DNA of 25,061 nucleotides from Acidobacteriota bacterium. GTDB taxonomy: Bacteria > Acidobacteriota > Blastocatellia > Pyrinomonadales > Pyrinomonadaceae. A program made the translations under genes and the position numbers. Position 1 is the first letter of the stretch, and each line of letters begins with the position of its first letter. Location of the stretch: assembly GCA_023436495.1 (NCBI GenBank), contig JAEZIT010000121.1, positions 1 through 25,061 of the forward strand. The letters run 5' to 3'. The notes under the pieces are model-generated. The model did no database searches. It was given only the letters and a program-made list of their open reading frames with translations, and had not been told where the DNA came from. This document shows positions 1 to 7,328 of the stretch, piece after piece.

Positions 1-753
1 CGCTACCTCAATACACTTGCGTCGCCGCAGGAGATCGGCGAAGAAGCGGGGCGGCGGGTGATCAGGAAGCTTGGCGGGCGGAAAGTGAAATCCGCTGTTG
101 TTCCGGTTGTTTTGGACCCGCGAGTGGCAAGTTTTCTGCTGGGCGACGTTTTCTCAGCGGCATCGGGCGGGAGCATATTCCGGCGCATGTCGTACCTTGT
201 GGACAAGGTCGGGCAGCAGATCGCTTCGCCGGCGATCACGATCGTTGACGACGCGATAATGGCCGACGGCATGGCATCGCGGCCGTTCGACGCGGAGGGC
301 GTCAAGTCATCGAGCGTCGTGGTGGTGGACAAGGGCGTGCTGAAACAGTACGTGTGCGACGCTTACGCGGCACGGCGGCTGAACGTGAAGCCGACGGGCA
401 ACGCGGCCCGAAGTTATCAGGGGAATCCGAACGTCGGCAGTACGAACCTGTACATCAAAAATGGCGATGCCAACCCGGCGGACATCATCAAATCCGTCAA
501 AAAAGGCCTTTACCTGGACCGCGTCGGCGGCCAGGGGCTTAATTCGACGACCGGCGATTTTTCGATGGGCGCGAACGGGACCTGGATAGAGAACGGCGAA
601 CTTACCCACGCCGTGCAGGAGATCACCGTTGCGGGCAACGTGCTGAAGGTGTTGAGCGACGTAAAAGCCGTCGGCAACGACATGAGCTTCAAGCTAGGCA
701 CGATCGCATCGCCGACGCTGCTGATCGGTGAAATGACCGTCGGCGGCGAATAG
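1..753 (+). CDS. pmbA: TldE/PmbA-family metalloprotease subunit, C-terminal 250 residues (5' end outside window)
   Basis: The frame is open from base 1 (reads RYLNTLASPQEIGEEAG) to TAA at 753, so the N-terminus lies upstream of the window. The sequence VVLDPRVASFLLGDVFS, the stretch GGQGLNSTTGDFSMGANG, WIENGELTHAVQEITVAGN and the end TLLIGEMTVGG are hallmarks of the C-terminal domain of the TldD/PmbA superfamily. I see no HExxxH zinc motif in the visible part, and the strand order fits the TldE/PmbA partner rather than the catalytic TldD. In the family, TldD and TldE form a heterodimeric cytosolic protease that trims unfolded or modified peptides (for example microcin B17 maturation and CcdA degradation in E. 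coli). A tldD partner probably lies just upstream, but this cannot be seen. The gene ends at a strong terminator. Confidence 0.9.
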   Translation, partial: RYLNTLASPQEIGEEAGRRVIRKLGGRKVKSAVVPVVLDPRVASFLLGDVFSAASGGSIFRRMSYLVDKVGQQIASPAITIVDDAIMADGMASRPFDAEGVKSSSVVVVDKGVLKQYVCDAYAARRLNVKPTGNAARSYQGNPNVGSTNLYIKNGDANPADIIKSVKKGLYLDRVGGQGLNSTTGDFSMGANGTWIENGELTHAVQEITVAGNVLKVLSDVKAVGNDMSFKLGTIASPTLLIGEMTVGGE

Positions 754-779
754 GCCATATCCCTTGTGTGTTTATGACC

Positions 780-808
780 GAGGCGGTGACATGTCACCGC
801 CTCTTTTT
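780..808 (+). terminator. Rho-independent terminator after pmbA
   Basis: Bases 780-803 form a perfect 24-bp palindrome (left arm GAGGCGGTGACA, right arm its exact reverse complement), followed at once by TTTTT (804-808). It begins 26 bases after the pmbA stop codon. The GC-rich stem plus U-tract is the classical intrinsic terminator. It also separates pmbA from the FKBP gene. Confidence 0.8.
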
Positions 809-853
809 GTGTAAATTCGGCCCCGGCGTCGGGATTTGCGCCGCGGGCAATGT

Positions 854-859
854 TACAAT
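854..859 (+). promoter_or_regulatory. Candidate -10 box of the FKBP gene
   Basis: TACAAT (5 of 6 to TATAAT) lies 16 bases before the ATG at 876. I find no good -35 at 16-18 bp upstream, because that region is GC-rich. If used, the transcript would have a leader of only about 8-11 bases. The box sits just downstream of the pmbA terminator, where a new promoter is needed. Confidence 0.3.
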
Positions 860-875
860 CTTTTTGCCATGACTT

Positions 876-1367
876 ATGAGCAGAAAACTGCTGATCGCGG
901 CAGTCGCGATCTTAACGATATCCGCATTTCATATAGACGCCGACGCACAGACACGCAGGGCCAGAAGGCCCGTGCGGAAGCCCGTCGTCAGAAAACCTAT
1001 GTCAACACCAGCGAATCTACAATCCGGCGCGGTCAAGACGCCGTCCGGCCTTACTTACCTTGTTACCCAAAAGGGCACAGGCCGCCAGCCGAAAGCGGGC
1101 GAAACGGTCGTCGTTCATTATACGGGTACGCTGACGGACGGGACGAAATTTGACAGCTCCCGCGACCGCGGGCAGCCCTTTTCGTTCGTGCTCGGCGCCG
1201 GACAGGTCATAAAAGGCTGGGATGAGGGAATCGCGCAGTTGAAGATCGGCGACCAGGCGATATTGGTGATACCGCCGACGATCGGCTACGGCGCACGCGG
1301 CGCCGGCGGCGTAATTCCGCCGAACGCGACGCTGATATTTATAGTCGAATTGGTAGATATTAAGTAG
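876..1367 (+). CDS. Exported FKBP-type peptidyl-prolyl cis-trans isomerase
   Basis: 163 residues. Residues 1-24 form a signal peptide (MSRK, hydrophobic core, ADA-Q cleavage context), followed by a short basic linker rich in Arg/Lys/Pro. Residues about 53-163 are one complete FKBP domain: GETVVVHYTGTLTDGTKFDSS, FVLGAGQVIKGWDEGI, IPPTIGYGARGAGG and IPPNATLIFIVELVDI. The aromatic and Asp residues of the FK506-binding pocket (Y, F, D, VI, W, Y) are all present, so isomerase activity is likely. The protein should fold or chaperone proteins in the periplasm. There is no maltose-pocket or trigger-factor module. The gene stands alone between the pmbA terminator and the suf locus. The ATG at 876 has no Shine-Dalgarno sequence; an ATG at 869 is out of frame. 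Confidence 0.92.
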   Translation: MSRKLLIAAVAILTISAFHIDADAQTRRARRPVRKPVVRKPMSTPANLQSGAVKTPSGLTYLVTQKGTGRQPKAGETVVVHYTGTLTDGTKFDSSRDRGQPFSFVLGAGQVIKGWDEGIAQLKIGDQAILVIPPTIGYGARGAGGVIPPNATLIFIVELVDIK

Positions 1368-1432
1368 GGCCGAATTTATAATGGGCTGCCGGTCCCGGGC
1401 GAACGCGGATCGGCGGTCCGAGGTATGCTTGT

Positions 1433-1465
1433 AATCTTGACAAAAAAGTAATGATTTGAGATTCT
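1433..1465 (+). promoter_or_regulatory. Candidate promoter/operator region of rrf2-suf
   Basis: A perfect -35 hexamer TTGACA (1437-1442) is followed after 17 bp by GATTCT (1460-1465), a poor (3 of 6) -10. An inverted repeat AATCT (1433-1437) / AGATT (1459-1463) brackets the promoter. A second small inverted repeat, CGGT-5-ACCG, lies at 1481-1493. In other bacteria, Rrf2/IscR proteins bind imperfect palindromes over their own promoters, so these are operator candidates. The weak -10 keeps confidence low. Confidence 0.35.
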
Positions 1466-1510
1466 AAGGGTTACGGAAATCGGTGTAAAACCGTTAATTG
1501 TCATTGGCTT

Positions 1511-1990
1511 ATGAAGATCTCGGCACAAGAAGAATATGGGTTAAGGTGTCTTGTGCAGCTTGCGTATTTGCAGGACGGCGAATCGCTGACGCTGCCGCAG
1601 ATAGCCGCGCGTGAAGGCATTTCGACGGCAAATGCCGGCAAGCTCATGTGGCTGCTGAACAAGGCGGGGTTTGTCCAGTCGACGCGCGGGACCAAGGGCG
1701 GATATTTTCTGTCGCGGCCGGCGAGCGAGATCTGCCTGAACGAAATAATCAAGGTATTGGACGAAGACGTGCTGAACAAGCACTGCGACAGCTATACGGG
1801 CGTTAAGGAAATTTGCGTGCATAACGGCGATTGCGGCATACGGCCGGTGCTGGTCGGGCTGCATGAGATAGTAGAGAACGCACTGTCGCAGATAACGCTG
1901 GCACAGCTTGTCGGCTCGGAGCGTTCGGTGGACGAGATGTTCCACCAGATACAAGGGATACACAAGACGATCGAACCGCAGAGGGTTTAG
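1511..1990 (+). CDS. Rrf2-family transcriptional regulator with three cysteines (IscR/SufR-like role)
   Basis: 159 residues, the usual Rrf2 length. The N-terminus MKISAQEEYGLRCLVQLA, the winged helix with IAAREGIS, LNKAGFVQSTRGTKGGYFLSRPASEI, and the dimerisation helix after residue 110 are diagnostic. Three cysteines lie in the cluster-binding loop at C92, C102 and C108 (C-x9-C-x5-C). E. coli IscR has C92, C98 and C104 (C-x5-C-x5-C), so the first gap is longer here. The family senses Fe-S status through a [2Fe-2S] cluster and represses isc/suf genes. As first gene of the suf locus it is the likely local regulator. The ATG at 1511 lacks a clear ribosome binding site. The cluster and the target sites are inferred. 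Confidence 0.9.
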   Translation: MKISAQEEYGLRCLVQLAYLQDGESLTLPQIAAREGISTANAGKLMWLLNKAGFVQSTRGTKGGYFLSRPASEICLNEIIKVLDEDVLNKHCDSYTGVKEICVHNGDCGIRPVLVGLHEIVENALSQITLAQLVGSERSVDEMFHQIQGIHKTIEPQRV

Positions 1991-2002
1991 AAGTGCATTT
2001 AA

Positions 2003-2111
2003 ACGCAGAGACGCAAGGCGGTGGAGGAATTCGAACAGGATGGACAGGATAAGCAGGATGCAGGCAATTTCGGCCGGTTCCAGAAGGCCTGCCGGAGATA
2101 CACATCCTGTT
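2003..2111 (+). repeat. Short tandem repeats in the rrf2-sufB spacer
   Basis: The 170-bp spacer after rrf2 holds ACGCAGAG / ACGCAAGG (2003-2018, an 8-bp unit twice) and then three 9-bp units: AACAGGATG (2034-2042), GACAGGATA (2043-2051) and AGCAGGATG (2052-2060). CATCCTGTT at 2103-2111 is the exact reverse complement of the first 9-bp unit, so a stem spanning about 78 bases is possible. I recall similar 'acgcagag' and 'acaggat' low-complexity intergenic tracts in several environmental phyla. No coding potential is convincing here. Confidence 0.6.
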
Positions 2112-2160
2112 ACGGTGTTCCCAGGCAGCACAGCGTTTTGGCGGCGGTGAATAAAATCAA

Positions 2161-3599
<1,439 letters not shown>

Positions 3600-3600
<1 letters not shown>

Positions 3601-3860
3601 TGGACGCGTTGGTTTTCGACGTGCTCGGTTGGATCGGCGCGATCCTGCTATTGCTTGCTTACGCTGCGGTTTCGTTCGGAAGGCTGAAGGGCGATTCGTC
3701 AGCGTATCAGTACCTGAACATTGTGGCGAGCGTGCTGCTGCTCATTAACACGATCTATTACGGGGCGTATCCGTCGAGTTTTGTGAATGGAGTTTGGACG
3801 GTGATCGCGATTGTGGCGATTATTTCGATTTTCAGGCGGCCGAAAAGGCGTGAAGCGTAG
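3600..3860 (+). CDS. Small three-helix membrane protein, CBU_0592-like family
   Basis: 86 residues with three predicted membrane helices at about 8-27, 40-57 and 61-78, and a basic C-terminus (FRRPKRREA). The pattern GWIGAILLLLAYAAVSFGRL, then SAYQYLNIVASVLLLINTIYYGAYPS, resembles the small uncharacterised family named after Coxiella CBU_0592. I recognised this from sequence style, not from a search. No function is known. The ATG shares its A with the sufB TAA (bases 3598-3602), so translation is very probably coupled to sufB. The link to Fe-S assembly is by position only. Confidence 0.8.
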
Positions 3861-3913
3861 GCTCGCCGGTGATCGGAAGGCTGGGTTTTAGCTAAGGCCA
3901 GAGAGGGTTCACG

Positions 3914-4930
3914 ATGGAAAGCGTGCAGGCAGTATTGGCACCGGCCGCTACGGCGGAGTTGGATGGGATGCTTCGCGACGAGCTTCTGAATCGACGCGAG
4001 CGTTTGGAGATCGCAAGGTCGCGGGACGGCGCCGAACCGGAATTCGCGCGGCTGCTAGCGGAGGTCGATGCGGCGCTGGGCCGATTTGAAAATGGAAAGT
4101 TCGGGTTATGCGACGAATGCCGCGGGCCGATCGAACCGGAAAGGCTGTTGTCGGATCCGCTGGTCCGGCTCTGTTTGGAAGACCTGACGCAAAAGGAGCT
4201 CGACCGTATCCAGGCCGATCTTCAGCTTGCGGCCGAGATCCAGAACGGGCTGCTGCCGAAGCCGGAACAAGCGGGCGATTTTTGGAGTGTCGACCTTGCA
4301 TATCAGCCGGCCGGAGCGGTCAGCGGCGATTATGTCGACATCATCCGGCAGAACGGCGATGTTTACTTTATCCTCGGCGACGTGTCGGGCAAGGGAATGG
4401 CGGCGTCGATCCTGATGTCGAACCTCCACGCGATGTTTCGTGCGTTGATACCGTTGGAGATGCCCCTGTGCGACCTGGTCGAACGTGCAAACAGGCTGTT
4501 TTGCGAGAGCACGCTGGCGAACCAGTACGCAACGCTTATCTGCGGCAAAATGAACGCGGCGGGCGAGGTGGAATTTTGCAACGCGGGCCATTTGGCGCCG
4601 ATCATCGTAGGCGGCGGCGGCATTGTACATCTGGAATCGGCGGGGCTGCCGCTGGGAATGTTCAGCGACAGCAGCTTTATTTCGAGCGGCGTAAAAATGC
4701 ATCCGGGTGAGACGCTCCTGCTTTATTCGGACGGCGTGACCGAGGCATTTGACGAAGCCGGGGCGGAATTTGGGATCGAGCGGCTGACGCAGGCCGTGGA
4801 CGGAATGCATGAGGCCGATCCTACCGATCTTTTGAAAATGTGCGTCGGTGCCGTCAGCGGATTTCGGGGAAACGCCGAACGGAATGACGACCTGACGATG
4901 ATGGCATTGAAGTATACGGGAAGGAATTGA
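3914..4930 (+). CDS. DksA/TraR-type zinc-finger protein fused to a SpoIIE-type PP2C serine phosphatase
   Basis: 338 residues with two parts. Residues about 14-95 resemble TraR/DksA: a charged helical region, then FENGKFGLCDECRGPIEPERL and SDPLVRLCLED. The finger reads C66-x2-C69-x17-C87-x2-D90, so the fourth zinc ligand is Asp rather than Cys. Residues about 103-334 are a SpoIIE/PP2C phosphatase: QLAAEIQNGLLP, SGDYVDII (metal Asp 139), GDVSGKGMAASI (Asp 156), CNAGHLAPI, YSDGVTEAFD (Asp 273) and ERNDDLTMMALKY (Asp 325/326). The metal-binding acidic residues look intact, so activity is expected. Such phosphatases usually act on anti-sigma-factor antagonists or similar partners. None is encoded nearby, so the target is unknown. 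A purine-rich GAGAGGG at 3901-3907 sits six bases before the ATG. Confidence 0.88.
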   Translation: MESVQAVLAPAATAELDGMLRDELLNRRERLEIARSRDGAEPEFARLLAEVDAALGRFENGKFGLCDECRGPIEPERLLSDPLVRLCLEDLTQKELDRIQADLQLAAEIQNGLLPKPEQAGDFWSVDLAYQPAGAVSGDYVDIIRQNGDVYFILGDVSGKGMAASILMSNLHAMFRALIPLEMPLCDLVERANRLFCESTLANQYATLICGKMNAAGEVEFCNAGHLAPIIVGGGGIVHLESAGLPLGMFSDSSFISSGVKMHPGETLLLYSDGVTEAFDEAGAEFGIERLTQAVDGMHEADPTDLLKMCVGAVSGFRGNAERNDDLTMMALKYTGRN

Positions 4931-4946
4931 GAAGCAGTCGATATTT

Positions 4947-5324
4947 ATGAAGGTTATTCAACCCGAGGACCAGCCGCAACCGAAAGGACATTATTCGCCG
5001 GGGATCGAACATAACGGATTTATTTTCGTGTCGGGCCAATTGCCGATGGACCTTGAGACGCGAGAACCGTTCACTGGCGAGATCGGGGAGCAGATGGAAT
5101 TGGCATTGAGAAATGTCGAGGCGGTTCTACATGCCGCCGGCAGCGATCTTCAGCAGGTCGTACAGATGACGATCTATGTTTCCGACATGGAACAATGGGG
5201 AAGAGTGAACGAGGTTTACGCGAAGGTCATGGGCGATCACCGGCCGGCAAGGGCGATCGTACCGGTGAATGAATTGCACTTCGGTGTTGGGATAGAGATC
5301 CAGGCGATCGCCGCGCAGCGATAA
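4947..5324 (+). CDS. RidA-family reactive intermediate deaminase
   Basis: 125 residues, the normal length of the trimeric RidA/YjgF/UK114 fold. It shows GHYSPGIEHNGFIFVSGQLPMD, the helix EQMELALRNVEAVLHAAG, TIYVSDMEQWGRVNEVYAKVMGD, then RPARAIVPV and GIEIQAIA. Arg102 corresponds to the catalytic Arg105 of E. coli RidA, and Glu117 to the partner Glu120, so imine/enamine deaminase activity is plausible. RidA hydrolyses 2-aminoacrylate and related imines released by PLP enzymes, preventing damage to other PLP enzymes. A role in protecting the PLP enzyme SufS of the same locus would be inference. The start is 16 bases after the phosphatase stop, without a strong ribosome binding site. Confidence 0.92.
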   Translation: MKVIQPEDQPQPKGHYSPGIEHNGFIFVSGQLPMDLETREPFTGEIGEQMELALRNVEAVLHAAGSDLQQVVQMTIYVSDMEQWGRVNEVYAKVMGDHRPARAIVPVNELHFGVGIEIQAIAAQR

Positions 5325-5332
5325 CGAATCGT

Positions 5333-6145
5333 ATGAAACTAGACATCTATCAGGTTGATGCGTTTGCTTCGAAGCCGTTTGCGGGAAACCCGGCGGCGGT
5401 CGTGCCTTTGGACGAATGGCTGGCGGACGATGTGATGCAGCAGATCGCGGCCGAGAATAACCTGGCGGAAACCGCGTTTTTTGTGAAGAATGACGGCCGT
5501 TACGACATTCGCTGGTTCACGCCCACGGTCGAGGTCAACCTTTGCGGGCACGCGACGCTGGCGAGCGGCCATGTGATATTTAACGAGCTGAAGACAGAGG
5601 ACGGGCACGTTCGTTTTCATTCGCATCGCAGCGGCGAGTTGGCAGTAGAAAAACAGGGAGACCGGCTGGTGCTGGATTTCCCGGCTTATCCGGTCCAGGA
5701 GATCGAGCCGCTGCCGGAACTTGCACTTGCGCTCGGGATGGTGCCGCTGAAGACTTGGGAAACACAGGGAAACATGGTGATGGCCCTGCTGCAGCACGAG
5801 AAAGACGTCCGTTCGCTGTCGCCTGATATGGCGCGGTTGGCGCGGCTTCCCTATGACGAGGTGATCGTGACCTCAAAGGGAGACGATTGCGATTTCGCAT
5901 CGCGCATGTTCGCTCCGCGGATCGGGATCCCGGAAGATCCGGTAACCGGGGCCATCCATTGTTCGCTGATACCGTACTGGGCAGGCGAATTGGGCAGGAA
6001 CGAACTATTCGCGCGACAGGTATCGAAACGCGGCGGCGAGCTTTTCTGCGAATTTGCGGGTGAGCGGGTAAAGATCGGCGGAAATGCGGTGACATTTCTT
6101 AAGGGCGGGATATTTCTTGAAACATCTTTATCAAAGAACGCATAA
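5333..6145 (+). CDS. PhzF-family isomerase/epimerase
   Basis: 270 residues with the duplicated diaminopimelate-epimerase-like fold of PhzF proteins. Key features are YQVDAFASKPFAGNPAAVVPL at the N-terminus, catalytic Glu46 in NNLAETAFF, WFTPTVEVNLCGHATLASGH (His73), and EDPVTGAIHCSLIPYW (Asp202) in the C-terminal half. The catalytic Glu and Asp of Pseudomonas PhzF are thus conserved. There are no other phenazine genes, so this is one of the many housekeeping PhzF-like enzymes of unknown substrate, not a phenazine gene. It starts eight bases after the ridA-like stop and forms a natural pair with it. The 71-bp gap after it, before sufC, has no strong terminator. Confidence 0.92.
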   Translation: MKLDIYQVDAFASKPFAGNPAAVVPLDEWLADDVMQQIAAENNLAETAFFVKNDGRYDIRWFTPTVEVNLCGHATLASGHVIFNELKTEDGHVRFHSHRSGELAVEKQGDRLVLDFPAYPVQEIEPLPELALALGMVPLKTWETQGNMVMALLQHEKDVRSLSPDMARLARLPYDEVIVTSKGDDCDFASRMFAPRIGIPEDPVTGAIHCSLIPYWAGELGRNELFARQVSKRGGELFCEFAGERVKIGGNAVTFLKGGIFLETSLSKNA

Positions 6146-6216
6146 ATTGGGTGGGGTCGATTAGAATCTTATGAAACTTCGGGGGTCGCGTTGATCGCTG
6201 AATACGAAAAATCAAT

Positions 6217-6969
6217 ATGTTGTTAGAAGTCAAAGATCTGCATGCCGGAATCGGCGGCAAGGAAATTTTGAAGGGCCTGAACCTACAGGTCAATAAGGGC
6301 GAGGTCCACGCGATAATGGGGCCGAACGGTTCGGGAAAATCGACGTTGTCGAAGGTCCTGGCCGGACATCCGTCGTACGAAGTGATCTCGGGCGAGGTCA
6401 TTTACGAAGGCAAGGACCTGCTCGAATTGGAGCCGGACGAGCGGGCGCGGAGCGGCGTTTTTATGGCGTTCCAGTATCCGGTCGAAGTACCGGGTGTTTC
6501 AAATTCGCAGTTCCTTCGGCTTGCGTATAACGAGAAGATGAAGCACCTCGGTGAAGAAGAGCTTGATCCGCTGGAATTTAACGATTACCTGAAGGAAAAG
6601 GCTAAGGTCGTCGAAATGGACCCGCAATTTTTCAAACGCTCGGTCAACGAAGGATTTTCCGGCGGTGAGAAAAAACGGAACGAGATACTGCAGATGGCGG
6701 TGCTGGAGCCGAAGCTTGCGATCCTGGACGAGACGGATTCTGGGCTGGACATTGATGCTCTGCGGATCGTCGCGGAAGGCGTGAACATACTGCGGTCGAG
6801 CGAGAACGCGATCATCCTTGTCACGCATTACCAGAGGCTGCTGAATTACATTCAGCCGGATTTCGTGCACGTCCTTGCGAACGGAAAGATCGTCAAGGAA
6901 GGCGGCAAGGAACTCGCCGTTGAGCTCGAGGAAAAGGGCTACGACTGGGTCAGGTCGGCGGCAAAATAA
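6217..6969 (+). CDS. sufC: Fe-S cluster assembly ATPase SufC
   Basis: 250 residues, standard SufC length. It is an ABC-type ATPase of the cytosolic SufBCD scaffold, using ATP to remodel SufB/SufD. Walker A GPNGSGKST is at 35-43, Q-loop Gln86 in FMAFQYPVEVPGV, the signature FSGGEKKRNEI at 147-157, Walker B LAILDETDSGLDIDAL at 168-183, and the switch His204 in LVTHYQRLL. The GEKKRNEILQM and ETDSGLDIDALR sequences are specific to SufC among ABC proteins. There is no membrane domain. The ATG at 6217 is preceded by an A-rich leader (GAAAAATCAAT) rather than a Shine-Dalgarno sequence. The next start is one base beyond the TAA. Confidence 0.97.
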   Translation: MLLEVKDLHAGIGGKEILKGLNLQVNKGEVHAIMGPNGSGKSTLSKVLAGHPSYEVISGEVIYEGKDLLELEPDERARSGVFMAFQYPVEVPGVSNSQFLRLAYNEKMKHLGEEELDPLEFNDYLKEKAKVVEMDPQFFKRSVNEGFSGGEKKRNEILQMAVLEPKLAILDETDSGLDIDALRIVAEGVNILRSSENAIILVTHYQRLLNYIQPDFVHVLANGKIVKEGGKELAVELEEKGYDWVRSAAK

Positions 6970-6970
6970 T

Positions 6971-7318
6971 ATGCTGAAGACGGCGGTCAAGCAGCAATTC
7001 GATAGAGAACTTCGGCTAGCGGATAACGCCGCGGCGGCGGGCGACGCACGTGAGGCATTTCGACACCTGGAACGGGCGCACGTCTTGGGGCAATCGGACA
7101 CGGCGGCCCATACGCGTGTCCATTGGCTGATGCTGAAGCACGGTTTGCGGGAGCGAGATGCCGGTGAAGCCGCCGGGCAAATGCTGCGAATCGCGGGAGC
7201 GGCAACAAAAACCCCGTTCGGGATATATCCGAAGGGAAACACCGGCGGCGCGAGTGTTAGCCCGTTCAAGCCGATGCCAATCGACGAAGATCTTAGAAAA
7301 ATTCTCGAGAGCGAGTAA
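6971..7318 (+). CDS. DUF3703 family protein
   Basis: 115 residues from the ATG one base after the sufC stop. An in-frame upstream extension exists but runs over sufC in another frame and is not credible. The pattern FDRELRLADNAAAAGDAREAFRHLERAHVLGQ, HTRVHWLMLKHGLRERDAGEAAGQMLRI and PKGNTGGASVSPFKPMPIDEDL is that of the small DUF3703 family, which has TPR-like helices and a conserved Gly-Asn-Thr-Gly-Gly segment. I recognised it by eye. No biochemical role is known to me. The one-base spacing implies translational coupling with sufC. Confidence 0.82.
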   Translation: MLKTAVKQQFDRELRLADNAAAAGDAREAFRHLERAHVLGQSDTAAHTRVHWLMLKHGLRERDAGEAAGQMLRIAGAATKTPFGIYPKGNTGGASVSPFKPMPIDEDLRKILESE

Positions 7319-7328
7319 CCGAACGAAC

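Noticed and set aside
5333..6145. Phenazine biosynthesis
   Set aside because: PhzF-like proteins are widespread. No phzA-E or phzG homologue is present, so the gene alone does not indicate phenazine production.
6162..6167. TAGAAT as a -10 box for a private sufC promoter
   Set aside because: The hexamer is good (5 of 6), but no acceptable -35 lies 16-18 bp upstream, and it is 49 bases from the start. I did not list it as a promoter.
6171..6194. Seven-codon open frame (MKLRGSR) before sufC, as a possible leader peptide
   Set aside because: It has no regulatory codon run, no ribosome binding site and no attenuator-like hairpin after it.
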